From: Deltaproteobacteria bacterium
GTDB lineage: Bacteria > Myxococcota > XYA12-FULL-58-9
Direction of reading: 5' to 3'
Length of the DNA stretch: 64,000 bases
NCBI GenBank assembly: GCA_016218825.1
Contig: JACRCV010000064.1
Location: forward strand, 62,001-126,000
The notes under the pieces are model-generated. The model did no database searches, had not been told where the DNA came from, and saw only the letters and a program-made list of their open reading frames with translations. This document shows positions 7,232 to 16,159 of this stretch, in pieces. Every line of letters starts with the position of its first letter. Position 1 is the stretch's first letter. The position numbers and the translations under genes were made by a program.

Positions 7232-9256
7232 TCAGCCCAACAGCTTCTGCGCGACCTCGAGCGCCTTGCGAGTGCGCTGCAAGACCTCGGCGGTCCGAGT
7301 GCGATCGTTGCCGACCACGAGCTGCGCCTCGTGCGCCTGTTGCCGGGCTTCTTCCGCGGCGGCCTCGAGCTCGTGCACCCGGGTCTTGCTGTTCTCGAGC
7401 GCGCTCTTCAGCTTCTCGATCGCCTCGTCGCGCACCTTCACGTTGTGGCTGAGCTCGGCGGTGGTCTCTTGCAGATTGCCCTCGACCGAGCCGAGCTCTT
7501 CCTTCAGCTTGTCGAGCTCCGCCTGCACGGCGCCGGCGCGCTCGGTCTCGGCGGTCAGCTGACTCGTCAAGTCGTTGATCTTGATGCCGCGCTCGTCGGC
7601 CTGCTGCTGCATGGTCCCGAGGCGGCTCTCGAGATCGGCCTTCACCGCGGCCGCCTCCTCGTTGAGCTTGGTGATCTCGGCGCCGAGGCTCTCGATCTGC
7701 TGGTCGCGCTCGCGGATGCCTTCCTTCTGGCTCTCGATCGCGGCCTTCAAGCGCTCGATCGCCTGGTCGCGGATCTCGACGTCGTGGTTCGCCTGATCAC
7801 GGGCGGCGATGACCTCCTCGCACTCGGTGCTCTTCGCCTGAATGGTCTCGTGCGCGGCGGCGAGCTCGCCTTCCTTGGTGCGGAGCTGCTCGTCCTTCGT
7901 CGCCACCTGCTCGTCGCGCTCGGCGATCGCGGCCCGCTGGCGCTCGATCGCGTCCTTGAGCTTGGAGATCGCCTCGTCGCGGATACGGACGTCGTGCTCC
8001 GCCTGCTCGCGCAGCGCCACCTTCTCGGCCTCGAGCTGATCGCGCAGGGCCTGCTTGTCGCTCTCGGCCTGCTCGCGCAGCGCCTGCTTCTCGCCCTCCG
8101 CCTGGTCGTTGAGCGCCGCCTTCTCGCTCGCGAACTCCTGCCGCAGGCGCTCGGCCTCGGCGCTGCCGGTCTGGGTGGTGTTCTCGAGCTCCTGCTGCAG
8201 CTCGGCGAGGCGCGCCTCCCCCTGCATCTGGTTGCGGGTCGCCTCGTCGGTGGCCTGCGCCAGCTGGGTCGACAGGCCGTCGATCTGCTGGTCGCGCTCG
8301 TTGATCGCCGTGCGCTGCGCGTCGATGGCGGCCTTGAGCTTCTCGATCGCCTCGTTGCGCACCGCCAGATCGCGCTCGAAGGCGTCCTTGGTCTCGAGCA
8401 TCTCAGAGCGCGCCGCCTCGAGCTCCTGGCTGACGTCACCGGCGCGGGTCTCGAGCTCGCTCACCTTGCGATCGCGCTCCTCCACCTGCTGGTTGAGGTT
8501 GGCGCTGTCTTGCTGGTGGATGCGCTTCTCTTGCTCCAGCTCGCCCTGCAGCATCTCGATCTGATTCTTCAGACCTGAGATCTCGGCGTCCTTCTCGGCG
8601 GCGAACTGCTCCAGATTGGCCGCCGCCTCCTCGGTCTGGCGCCGGAGAACCTTCTCCTGCTCCTCCTTCTGCGCGAACGCTTGCGCCACCTTCTGGCCGT
8701 AGGCCTCGAACTCCTTCTTCTTCTGGTCGAGGAAGGTCTCGTGCGCCTGCAGCTTCTGCGTGAGGTCGTTGGCGCGCGCCGTCTGCTCGTCGCCGCGAGC
8801 CTTCTCGTGCTCGACGAAGTGCTCCAGGGTGTCGAGCTCGCGCTCGCGGACCTGCCACGCCTCGCGGAAGCGCGCGGTCTGCGCCTCGGAGCGCTTCAGC
8901 TTCTCGCGAAAGTACTCGACCTTCTCTTCCAAGCCCCCGCGCGCCGACGGCAGCGGCGCACTGTCGGTCACGAAGAGCTCGTCGAACGCGGTCCGCCCGG
9001 TCCACTGACCGGGGGCGATCGGCGCCTCCTGTTTCACCGTGGGGCGGCGCGGTCGAACCGGGGGCGGCTGCAGCGGCGGTGGACCCGCACGCGACGCGCC
9101 CGCGCCAGGACCAGGAGGAGGACCAGGGGCCGGTGACGGCGGCGCTACCACGGCACCCCGGGGCGCCTCCGCGGCGGCTTCCTCGCTGGCCTTCTTCTGG
9201 GCCAGACCATCCAGCGCCGCATCAAGGTCGTCGAGGTTGAGGCCATCGCCTCCCAT
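7232..9256 (-). CDS. Long coiled-coil protein
   Basis: The protein has 674 residues. It starts at ATG 9256 with GGGAG six bases upstream. The first 110 residues are acidic then Pro/Ala-rich (GLNLDDLDAALDGLAQKK, poly-Pro stretches), and the remaining 560 are almost uninterrupted heptad-repeat coiled coil rich in Glu, Gln, Lys and Ala. Internal repeats such as RDEAIEKLKSAIE and ERDQQIESLG recur at least five times about 55-110 residues apart, which points to expansion by duplication. No membrane or signal segment is seen, so it is probably a cytoplasmic scaffold. Its layout recalls filament-forming or polarity coiled-coil proteins of myxobacteria, but I cannot assign an orthologue. It is convergent with the histidine kinase gene. 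Confidence 0.85.
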   Translation of the reverse strand: MGGDGLNLDDLDAALDGLAQKKASEEAAAEAPRGAVVAPPSPAPGPPPGPGAGASRAGPPPLQPPPVRPRRPTVKQEAPIAPGQWTGRTAFDELFVTDSAPLPSARGGLEEKVEYFREKLKRSEAQTARFREAWQVRERELDTLEHFVEHEKARGDEQTARANDLTQKLQAHETFLDQKKKEFEAYGQKVAQAFAQKEEQEKVLRRQTEEAAANLEQFAAEKDAEISGLKNQIEMLQGELEQEKRIHQQDSANLNQQVEERDRKVSELETRAGDVSQELEAARSEMLETKDAFERDLAVRNEAIEKLKAAIDAQRTAINERDQQIDGLSTQLAQATDEATRNQMQGEARLAELQQELENTTQTGSAEAERLRQEFASEKAALNDQAEGEKQALREQAESDKQALRDQLEAEKVALREQAEHDVRIRDEAISKLKDAIERQRAAIAERDEQVATKDEQLRTKEGELAAAHETIQAKSTECEEVIAARDQANHDVEIRDQAIERLKAAIESQKEGIRERDQQIESLGAEITKLNEEAAAVKADLESRLGTMQQQADERGIKINDLTSQLTAETERAGAVQAELDKLKEELGSVEGNLQETTAELSHNVKVRDEAIEKLKSALENSKTRVHELEAAAEEARQQAHEAQLVVGNDRTRTAEVLQRTRKALEVAQKLLG

Positions 9257-9335
9257 GATCGCTCCCGGCAGAAATTCCCCAGCAATTCCGGGACGAGTCT
9301 ATCAGTCCTCGGGGTCCTGTCAACAAACACGCCCG

Positions 9336-10139
9336 CTACTTGCGGAGCGGGTCCAGGTGCTCCGGCGCGAGTCCGCGCGGCAGGTCGAGGACGAAGACCG
9401 CGGGGTCGAGCGCCGGGTCGTGGGTCACCTCGCGCAGCTTGATCTCGACGTCGTCGCCGGTCTTCGGCACCCGCAGGTGCAGGGCCTCCGGGAGCCCGCG
9501 CCCGTCCCACGCCCCGACCTCGGCTTCGCTCAGAACTTCGGCGCCGCGGCTGATCACGATCTTTACGACCCGAAACGTCGCGGCGTCCACCTCCACCCGC
9601 CGCGTCTGACCGCCCTCCTCCCAACCCACGACATAGCGCTCACCCTCCGGGTCGCGGCTGAGCGCCGCGCCTTCCGGGACGGTGATCTGACCGAACAGCA
9701 GGCTCACCCACCCCGCCGCGTCCAGGTGCATCGGCGCGATCCCGAAGAGCTGGTCGAGGTTCTCGACCGTCGCCGGCCCGTAGACGAAGCGCGACGCGGC
9801 AAAGTCCGCCGCCTGCAGCTCCCGGCCGTTGGTGGCAAAGGCCGCGACCACGCCGCCGTGCGGCCCAAACACCTCGTAGCGCAGACTGCTCGGACGCCGC
9901 ACCGCCAGGCTCGCCGTACCCCGCAGTCGGCCCTTGGCCCCGAAGTAGGTCAGACGGACGTCGGCGGTGTAGGCGTCGACGCGCGTCCGAGCCCGCTCGA
10001 GGTTGCTGGCGAGCTCGGCCGTCGAGGCGACCGGGACCGCGACCCGGGCGCCGTGCGCGCAAACCGCAAGACCAATGAAGAGCGACGCGAGCCCGGCGCG
10101 CCGGACGACCCGCTGCGAATGGACGACGGGAGCGCTCAT
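9336..10139 (-). CDS. LolA/LolB-like (DUF4292-like) exported protein
   Basis: The protein has 267 residues. An N-terminal basic/hydrophobic stretch (RRAGLASLFIGLAVCAHGA) looks like a signal peptide. The rest resembles the LolA/LolB lipoprotein-carrier fold: an early helix (ELASNLERARTRVDAYTADV), then an antiparallel sheet of the type GTASLAVRRPSSLRYEVFGP, and a hydrophobic segment DQLFGIAPMHLDAAGW. Such proteins bind acyl chains and shuttle lipoproteins or lipids across the periplasm. ATG 10139 overlaps the stop of the upstream TPR lipoprotein gene (ATGA), with GGAGGTGATG as ribosome site, so the two are translationally coupled. A role in outer-membrane assembly is inferred. Confidence 0.75.
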   Translation of the reverse strand: MSAPVVHSQRVVRRAGLASLFIGLAVCAHGARVAVPVASTAELASNLERARTRVDAYTADVRLTYFGAKGRLRGTASLAVRRPSSLRYEVFGPHGGVVAAFATNGRELQAADFAASRFVYGPATVENLDQLFGIAPMHLDAAGWVSLLFGQITVPEGAALSRDPEGERYVVGWEEGGQTRRVEVDAATFRVVKIVISRGAEVLSEAEVGAWDGRGLPEALHLRVPKTGDDVEIKLREVTHDPALDPAVFVLDLPRGLAPEHLDPLRK

Positions 10140-11962
10140 GGTGGCATCACCTCCTGGAGTCGGGCCTCGATGACGCGGCGAAGCACCGGGCTCGGGCCGG
10201 CCTTGTTGGCGGCTTCGAGGGCAAGACGAGCCGGCGCGCGCTGTCCCGCCGCCAGGTAGGCCTCGCCGAGGTGGCGCAAGATCTCGGGGTCCGCGGGACT
10301 GGCGCGGCTGGCGAGCAACAACAGCTCGACGGCGGCGGCGGCCTTGCCCTGGCGGTACAGCAGCCAACCGAGGCTGTCGATGATGAAGCCCTCGTCGGGG
10401 GCCAGGCGGTGCGCGCGCCGCAGCCAGACGTTCGCGGCGTCGAGCTCCACCCCGGCGTCCGCGAGCGTGAAGCCGAGGGCGTTCAAGCGGACCGGGTCGT
10501 CGGGGCGCTCGCGCACCATCGTCGCGAGGGTCGCGATCGCCGAATCGAGCGCGCCGTGCCGCGCCTCGAGGTCGGTGAGCTTCAACGCCAGGTCCGGGTC
10601 CTGCCGGGCGTCGGCGGGCATCGCCTGCAGCGCCGCCCGCACCTCGTCCTGTTGCCCGAACAGATCGGCGAGCGTCGTCTGGGCGAGCGCGACGTCGACC
10701 GGTGACAGCCGCTCAGCGACGCGTGCCAGGAGCGCGGCGAGCCGGGTGCGGGCGGCCGGGAGCGCTGCGTGCGCAGCGATGATCCGCACCCCGTCGAGGA
10801 GAGGCTCCACCGGCCGGGGCGTCGCGAGGACCGCCCAGACGATCTGCGCCAACGCCGGCTCGAGGTCGCCCGCCGCGGCGTAGCACAACGCTCGCGGTCG
10901 AAAGAGACGCGGGTCCGCCCCCGACCCCGGGAGCACGAGCGCCTCCAGACAGCCGCGGTGATCGCCGGCGGCGAGCAGCACCTCCGCGAGGTACAGCCGG
11001 ATCTCGAGGATCTCCGGAAACTCGGCGGCCGTCTGCCGCAGCAGCGCCACGCCCTCGGCGACCCGGCCTTCCACCAGATCGCCGGCGGCGACGACGCCGC
11101 GGCCGAAGGGATCGCCCGCGGTCTGCCGCAGCGCCTCGGCGCGATAGGCCTCGCCGTCGGCGCGGCCGGCGCGGGCGAGGAGACGCGCGATCTGAACGTA
11201 GAGCCCGACCTCGTCGGGATAGAACGCGAACAACGGCACCAGCGCGTCCCCGGCCTCGCTCGGGCGCCCCAAGAGCGACAACACCCGCATCTCGCCGACG
11301 GTCGCCGGCCGGCTGCTCGGGCTCTGCTGGCGCGCCGCGCGGTAGCTCGAGAGCGCGGCGTCGAGCTGACCGTGGTCCTCGAAGCACTCGGCGAGCTCCA
11401 GGGCGAGATCGGCATCCGCCGGCCGCCGGGCCTGCAGCGCCGCGGCCCGCGCCACCGCGACCGCGCTCTGCCCCTGCCACAACAGCGCGTCGACCAACCG
11501 CGGCCCGGCCTGCAACAACAGGGCGTCCTCGCGGCTCGCGATCTCGAGGTGGGCCGCCGCCGCCCGATAGTCGTAACGCTCCAGGTCGAGCTCGCCGGCG
11601 AGCCAGCTCAACCACGGGTCGTCGGGGTGGAGCTCGAGCCCACGCGCCAGGGCGCTCTCGGCGCGCTCTCGTTCCCCGGCAGCCCCCCAGGCCCGACTCA
11701 GGCGCTCGTAGATGAAGGCCGAGTCCGGCGCGTAGAGCAGCGCCAACCGCAGGTCGGGCACCGCGGCGCCCGGGTTGTCGCTGTTCAAGAAGTACAGGCC
11801 GCGCAACAGGTGCGTCAGAGCCGCGGGGTCCACGGCAAGGTCCGCGTCTTCCGCCTTCGGCAACAGCCAGGCGGTGGCGGGCGGTGGCACACCGGGGCGC
11901 GGGTGGGCGCAGGCCGACACGGCGAGCGGCAGCCACAACCAGAATCGCCGGCGCGTCGTCAT
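10136..11962 (-). CDS. TPR-repeat lipoprotein
   Basis: The 608-residue protein starts at ATG 11962 with a lipoprotein signal: MTTRRRFWLWLPLAVSAC, cleavage before Cys18. The mature part is almost all tetratricopeptide-like repeats, clearest at residues about 60-135 and 490-600 (NALGFTLADAGVELDAANVW; HLGEAYLAAGQRAPARLALE). TPR arrays mediate protein-protein contacts, so it is probably an outer-membrane or periplasmic assembly scaffold. The downstream LolA/B-like gene overlaps it by four bases. The frame stays open far upstream of 11962, but that part is antisense-frame shadow of the zinc-ribbon gene and was left out. Confidence 0.85.
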   Translation of the reverse strand: MTTRRRFWLWLPLAVSACAHPRPGVPPPATAWLLPKAEDADLAVDPAALTHLLRGLYFLNSDNPGAAVPDLRLALLYAPDSAFIYERLSRAWGAAGERERAESALARGLELHPDDPWLSWLAGELDLERYDYRAAAAHLEIASREDALLLQAGPRLVDALLWQGQSAVAVARAAALQARRPADADLALELAECFEDHGQLDAALSSYRAARQQSPSSRPATVGEMRVLSLLGRPSEAGDALVPLFAFYPDEVGLYVQIARLLARAGRADGEAYRAEALRQTAGDPFGRGVVAAGDLVEGRVAEGVALLRQTAAEFPEILEIRLYLAEVLLAAGDHRGCLEALVLPGSGADPRLFRPRALCYAAAGDLEPALAQIVWAVLATPRPVEPLLDGVRIIAAHAALPAARTRLAALLARVAERLSPVDVALAQTTLADLFGQQDEVRAALQAMPADARQDPDLALKLTDLEARHGALDSAIATLATMVRERPDDPVRLNALGFTLADAGVELDAANVWLRRAHRLAPDEGFIIDSLGWLLYRQGKAAAAVELLLLASRASPADPEILRHLGEAYLAAGQRAPARLALEAANKAGPSPVLRRVIEARLQEVMPP

Positions 11963-12000
11963 CGCGACCGCCGCGGGGCGGGTAAGGAGGCGCCCCGCAT

Positions 12001-13623
12001 CTAGCGCTTGCGCTTGTTCTTGGCCTTCTTGCCCTTCGCCGGGGCGGGCTCGGCCGGCGGCTTGTCTTGCGGCGCGGGGGGCGCCACCGCGACCGCCGGC
12101 GCTGCCGGCCGGCGCTCCAGGTAGTTCTTGGTCTTGGTGTGACCCGGCATCTGCGTCAAGATCTCGGCGGCGACCTTCTTGACGTCCTCGGTCTTGCCCT
12201 GACGGTCGAAGAGCTGCAGCAGCTCGTAGCGCGCCCGCAGCAGCCGGGGCTCCTTGGTCACCGCGGCGGCAAACGCGGCGCGCGCCTCGTCCTCGCCGCC
12301 CTTGCCGGCCGCCTTCACCAGGCCCTGCAACAACGGCGTCCAAACGTCGGGCGGGTGGCCGAGGTCGAGCGCGGTGTTGGCGCCCGACCGGAGCTCGATC
12401 GCCATCCGCAACATCTCCGCCGCCCGACCGACGCTGTCGGGATCGGTGGCGTAGTAGATACCGGCGGCGGCATGAATCAGCGGCGAGTCTTTGTAGGCGG
12501 CGAGCGCCGGCCGCAGCAGCTCCAACGCCGCGCTCATCTCGGCGCCACCCGCCTCGAACAGGCGGGTAGACTCGGCGGCGGCCTTGCCCCCTTGGGTGCG
12601 CAACACCTCGACGCGCTTCGCGGCGTCGGCGGGCTTGTCCTTGGCGCTGAGCGCCTCGAGGGCCTTGAGCTCCGCGGTGGCCTTGGCGCCGCTCTCGTAG
12701 CTCTCCTTGCCCTGCGCCTGCAGGTCGGCACCGCGGAACACGTGCGCCAGCGCCGCGAGCGCCACGGCGTCGGGGTACTTGGGGTCGATCGTCAGGGCCT
12801 GCTCGAGGTCCTTGATCGCCTCGACGTAGCCGCCGTCGGTGTCGGCGAGCATGTGCGCGAGACCGCGCTCCATCGGCGCCACCGCTTCGGGGTTGATGGT
12901 CAGCTTGATGCCGAGCAGACGGCCGAGGGTCAGATCGAAGACCCGCGGCACGAGGAAGTAGGTCACCGCGACGTAGCCGACCACGGCGCCGAGCACCGCG
13001 ACGACGGCGATGCGCCGCGTGCGGCGCCGCGCCATGATCTTCTCGAAGTCTTCCTCGGTCGACGCCGCGCTCGGATCCGGCGCCGGATCGCCGAGCTCCT
13101 GCGACAACTGGATCATGTCGGCGGCGTCCTCCGCGCCGTCCTCGAGCCCCGCGACCTCGGCCGCGTTGGCCCGCGCCCCTTGTGGTGCCATGTTCGGCGT
13201 CGCCTTCGGCGTCGCGACCACCGGCACCTCGGCCGACGGCTTCTTGGCCGCCAGCACCACCGGCTCGGTGTTGAGCACCGCCGGCGCTGGGATCGTAGGC
13301 GCCGCGGCCACCGGCGCGCTCGCCGGCGCGGTCACGGCGACGATCGGCGGTTGCGGCGCGCCGCCGCCCGCGGAGACGAAGAAGACCTTGTTGCACTGGG
13401 TGCACTGGGCGTCATAGCCCTCGGCCGGGATCGCGGAGGCCTCGAACTGATAGACCGCGCCGCAGTGCACGCACGCGACGCTGACCGGCGGTGCCGCGGC
13501 GGCGGCCGGGGCGACGAAGAACACCCCGCCACAGCTCGTACACTGGGCGTCGTAGCCGGCGGCAGGAATCGCCGAGCTGTCAAACTGATACTTGGCACCA
13601 CACTGTTTGCAGCCGACTTCCAT
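12001..13623 (-). CDS. Membrane protein with two MJ0042-type zinc ribbons and TPR-like repeats
   Basis: The 540-residue protein starts at ATG 13623 behind GAGG. Residues 1-38 and about 50-86 are tandem MJ0042-type zinc ribbons: CKQCGAKYQF...CTSCGGVFFV and CVHCGAVYQF...CTQCNKVFFV, four Cys each. A Pro/Ala-rich linker and an acidic stretch (GLEDGAEDAADMIQLSQELG) lead to one membrane helix at about 200-225 (RRIAVVAVLGAVVGYVAVTY). The C-terminal 310 residues carry TPR-like repeats and end in a Lys-rich tail. Zinc ribbons inside and TPR outside is the likely topology. It is followed on the same strand by the TPR lipoprotein gene with a 38-base gap. Its function is unknown; such proteins are common in Myxococcota. 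Confidence 0.85.
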   Translation of the reverse strand: MEVGCKQCGAKYQFDSSAIPAAGYDAQCTSCGGVFFVAPAAAAAPPVSVACVHCGAVYQFEASAIPAEGYDAQCTQCNKVFFVSAGGGAPQPPIVAVTAPASAPVAAAPTIPAPAVLNTEPVVLAAKKPSAEVPVVATPKATPNMAPQGARANAAEVAGLEDGAEDAADMIQLSQELGDPAPDPSAASTEEDFEKIMARRRTRRIAVVAVLGAVVGYVAVTYFLVPRVFDLTLGRLLGIKLTINPEAVAPMERGLAHMLADTDGGYVEAIKDLEQALTIDPKYPDAVALAALAHVFRGADLQAQGKESYESGAKATAELKALEALSAKDKPADAAKRVEVLRTQGGKAAAESTRLFEAGGAEMSAALELLRPALAAYKDSPLIHAAAGIYYATDPDSVGRAAEMLRMAIELRSGANTALDLGHPPDVWTPLLQGLVKAAGKGGEDEARAAFAAAVTKEPRLLRARYELLQLFDRQGKTEDVKKVAAEILTQMPGHTKTKNYLERRPAAPAVAVAPPAPQDKPPAEPAPAKGKKAKNKRKR

Positions 13624-13635
13624 GAACCTCGCCGA

Positions 13636-13662
13636 GCCTGCCGCGCAATCGCGCGGGCAGGC
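13636..13662 (-). promoter_or_regulatory. Strong GC hairpin just before the zinc-ribbon gene
   Basis: GCCTGCC-GCGC and its complement GCGC-G-GGCAGGC form an 11-pair stem with one bulged base and a loop of about four. On the minus strand it ends 12 bases before ATG 13623, next to the GAGG ribosome site, and 50 bases after the tlyA stop. It may end the tlyA transcript or control translation of the zinc-ribbon gene; no T-run follows. Confidence 0.4.
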
Positions 13663-13712
13663 AACTCATAGCACACAAAGGCCGGCGCAAACCAAGGGCC
13701 AACACCGGAGGG

Positions 13713-14459
13713 CTACGCCGCGCCGCCCTGCTGTCCCGCCATCAAGAACTCGCGGTTGCCGTCGGCGCCGGTGATCGGCGACGGGCACACCTGCACCCGA
13801 TGCAGCCCGAGGCTCGCGAACAACGCTTCGATCTCTCGCACCACCCGCGCGTGCGCCGCTGGATCCCGGACGATGCCGCCCTTGCCGATCGCGTCTCTGC
13901 CGGCCTCGAACTGTGGCTTGACCAAGGCCACGACCCAGGCGTCGGCGGTGAGGTACTGCAAGGCCTTGGGCAGCACCAGCTTCAAGGAGATGAACGACAC
14001 GTCCACCACCAGGACGTCGGCCGGCTCGGCGATGAGGTCGTCGGGCGCGGTGCGGATGTTGCAGCGTTCCTTGAGCACCACCCGCGGATCTTGGCGCAAC
14101 GCCCACGCCATCTGGCCGTAGCCGACGTCGACGGCGTAGACCTTGCGGGCGCCGCGCTGCAGCAGACAGTCGGTGAAGCCGCCGGTCGACGCGCCGACGT
14201 CCAGGCAGACGCGGTCCTGCACCTCGACGCCGAAGGTCTGGAGCGCGGCCTCGAGCTTGAGGCCGCCGCGCGACACGTACTTCTGGGGCGCGCCCTTGAT
14301 CCGCAGCTCCACCGCGTCGGCGAGCAGCATGCCGGGCTTGTCGATGCGCCGGCCGTCCTGGTCGACGACCGCGCCGGCCATGATCATCGCCTGCGCCCGG
14401 CTGCGCGACGGCGCCTGGCCACGCAGGACGAGCAGCACGTCGGCGCGCTCTTTGGCCAT
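13713..14459 (-). CDS. tlyA: TlyA-family rRNA (cytidine-2'-O)-methyltransferase
   Basis: The 248-residue protein has an N-terminal S4 RNA-binding domain (residues 1-62: RADVLLVLRGQAPSRSRAQA, then AGAVV and KPGMLL) and an FtsJ-like Rossmann methyltransferase domain. The S-adenosylmethionine loop is LDVGASTGGFTDCLLQRGA at about residue 85; DVSFISLKLVLP and VKPQFEAGRD contribute catalytic Asp and Lys positions. TlyA enzymes methylate ribose 2'-OH of 16S and/or 23S rRNA cytidines. The gene follows xseB with a two-base gap, a pairing often seen with xseA/xseB in bacteria, so all three are probably one operon. Confidence 0.92.
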   Translation of the reverse strand: MAKERADVLLVLRGQAPSRSRAQAMIMAGAVVDQDGRRIDKPGMLLADAVELRIKGAPQKYVSRGGLKLEAALQTFGVEVQDRVCLDVGASTGGFTDCLLQRGARKVYAVDVGYGQMAWALRQDPRVVLKERCNIRTAPDDLIAEPADVLVVDVSFISLKLVLPKALQYLTADAWVVALVKPQFEAGRDAIGKGGIVRDPAAHARVVREIEALFASLGLHRVQVCPSPITGADGNREFLMAGQQGGAA

Positions 14460-14461
14460 GC

Positions 14462-14704
14462 TCAGGGTTCGCGGTCGGCCTTGTCGGCGGCGAAGGGCTC
14501 GGTCGCGTCGCCCTCCTTCAGGATCTCGAGCTTCTTCTCGGCCTCGTCGAGGCGCGCCTTGCCGACCTTGCTGAGCGCGACGCCCTCCTCGAACAGCGCC
14601 ACCGCGTCTTCGAGCTTGGTGTCACCCGACTCGAGCGCCTTGGCGATCGCCTCCAGGCGTTGGACGATCTCTTCGAAGCTCGCGTCCTTGCGCTTCTCGG
14701 CCAT
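14462..14704 (-). CDS. xseB: Exodeoxyribonuclease VII small subunit
   Basis: The 80-residue protein starts at ATG 14704 (MAEKRKDASFEEIVQRLEAI). The family core, FEE.V.RLE.I...LE.G...LE.A...FE.G..L...C...L, is present as LEAIAKALESGDTKLEDAVA and LFEEGVALSKVGKARLDEAE. It forms the small alpha-helical subunit that binds several copies per XseA to make exonuclease VII, which degrades single-stranded DNA. It lies ten bases after the xseA stop. The longer in-frame extension upstream overlaps xseA and lacks family similarity, so it was not used. Confidence 0.93.
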   Translation of the reverse strand: MAEKRKDASFEEIVQRLEAIAKALESGDTKLEDAVALFEEGVALSKVGKARLDEAEKKLEILKEGDATEPFAADKADREP

Positions 14705-14714
14705 GGCCACGACC

Positions 14715-16154
14715 TTAGGAGCGCCTGACATCAGCGTCAAGCGGCGCGCCGTCCGCGCTCTCGCGCCGCTCGATGATCGCGCCGAGCTTGCCGCGCGCGA
14801 CTCGGATCTGGAGCCGGTCGCCTCTCTGCACCGCGGCGGCGTCGCGCACCGCGACCCCATCCGGCCCGATGACGATACCGTAGCCGCGCTCGAGCACGCC
14901 GAGCGGCGACAGCGCCTGCAACCGCTCGCCGAGCGCGTGCAGACGATCCCGACGCCGCGTCAGCTGCTGTCCGGCGAACAGCCGGATGCGGGTCTCGGCG
15001 TGGGCGAGGCCGGCGTGCATTTGCCGCAGGCGCACGCGCGGGTGGCGATGCGCCAGCGTCGTCCCGAGCGCTGCCAGGCGCAGCCGGCGGCGCGCCAGCT
15101 GTTTGTGCGCGGCGCGCTCGATCGCCAGGGTCGCGAAGCTCAGGCGCTGGGTCTTGGCGCCCAAGAGCGCGCGCCCATCACCGATCGCCCGTAGCGCGCC
15201 CTGCAAGCGCAGGCGCCAGTGCTCGAGGTCCCGCAGCAGCGCGCGCTCGGCGCGGGCGCGGTGCCGATCCAAGAGCGCCACGAGCTCGTCGTAGCGCGGG
15301 AAGACGATCTCGGCGGCGGCCGACGGGGTCGGGGCGCGCCGATCGGCGACGAAGTCGGCGATGGTGTAGTCGGTCTCGTGGCCGACGGCGCTCACCACCG
15401 GGATCGACGCGGCGCCGATCGCCCGGGCGACGCGCTCGTCGTTGAACCCCCACAGGTCCTCCATCGAGCCGCCGCCGCGGGCGACGATCATGACGTCCAG
15501 CCCCAACGCCGGCGCGAGGTCGCTGGTGTGCCGAATTGCGGCCGCGATGGCCGGCGCCGACTCCGCGCCTTGCACCCGCGTCGGCACCACCAGGATCTGG
15601 GCATTCGGAAAGCGCCGTCCGGCGACCTGGACGATGTCACGAATCACCGCGCCGGTCGGGCTCGTGACCACCGCGACCCGCCGCGGCACGAGAGGCAGCG
15701 GCCGCTTGCGCTGCTCGGCGAACAGCCCTTCGCCGGCCAGCTGCCGCTTCAGCTGCTCGAACGCCACCTGCAACGCGCCGGCGCCCTCGGGCTCGAGGCG
15801 CTCGACGACGATCTGATAGCGTCCATAGGGCGCGTACAGCGTCAGCCGACCGGTGGCGACCACCTGCATGCCGTCCTTGAGCGCGAACTTGAGGAGCACC
15901 GCCTCGCGCTTGAACAACACCGCCGGCAGCTGCGCGGCTTCGTCTTTGAGGCTGAAGTAGTGATGCCCGGAGACGACCTTGGCGTTCCCGATCTCGCCGC
16001 TGACCGTCACCTTGCCGTAGCTCCTCTCGAGCAGCAGCCGGACACGTTGGTTCACCTCGCTGACGCTCAGCACCTCTCGGGGGGACAGACCGGAGCCGTC
16101 GCTGTCGAACAGCCCGGGTGATCGCGGCGGCGCACGTCCGGCGGGGTCGCCCAC
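14715..16154 (-). CDS. xseA: Exodeoxyribonuclease VII large subunit
   Basis: The 479-residue product contains the N-terminal OB fold (VSGEIGNAKVVSGHHYFSLK), the catalytic core (AVVTSPTGAVIRDI, then IVARGGGSMEDLWGFNDE and PVVSAVGHETDYTIADFVAD), and the long Arg/Leu-rich coiled-coil region before the C-terminal barrel (LSPLGVLERGYGIV). With XseB it forms exonuclease VII, which cuts single-stranded DNA into oligonucleotides during repair. I chose GTG 16154, five bases after the stop of the double-FHA gene; the frame extends upstream but there only overlaps that gene. The length agrees with the family (450-480). Confidence 0.93.
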   Translation of the reverse strand: MGDPAGRAPPRSPGLFDSDGSGLSPREVLSVSEVNQRVRLLLERSYGKVTVSGEIGNAKVVSGHHYFSLKDEAAQLPAVLFKREAVLLKFALKDGMQVVATGRLTLYAPYGRYQIVVERLEPEGAGALQVAFEQLKRQLAGEGLFAEQRKRPLPLVPRRVAVVTSPTGAVIRDIVQVAGRRFPNAQILVVPTRVQGAESAPAIAAAIRHTSDLAPALGLDVMIVARGGGSMEDLWGFNDERVARAIGAASIPVVSAVGHETDYTIADFVADRRAPTPSAAAEIVFPRYDELVALLDRHRARAERALLRDLEHWRLRLQGALRAIGDGRALLGAKTQRLSFATLAIERAAHKQLARRRLRLAALGTTLAHRHPRVRLRQMHAGLAHAETRIRLFAGQQLTRRRDRLHALGERLQALSPLGVLERGYGIVIGPDGVAVRDAAAVQRGDRLQIRVARGKLGAIIERRESADGAPLDADVRRS

Positions 16155-16159
16155 GGGAG

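Noticed and set aside
7213-7232. Possible terminator between the convergent histidine kinase and coiled-coil genes
   Set aside because: TGAGC and GCTCA can pair, but the inner bases do not form a clean stem and no T-run is present.
11963-13405. Long N-terminal extension of the TPR lipoprotein frame, giving a 1089-residue open frame
   Set aside because: The extension is Arg/Gly-rich shadow of the zinc-ribbon gene on the same strand in another frame. A clear lipoprotein signal starts at 11962.
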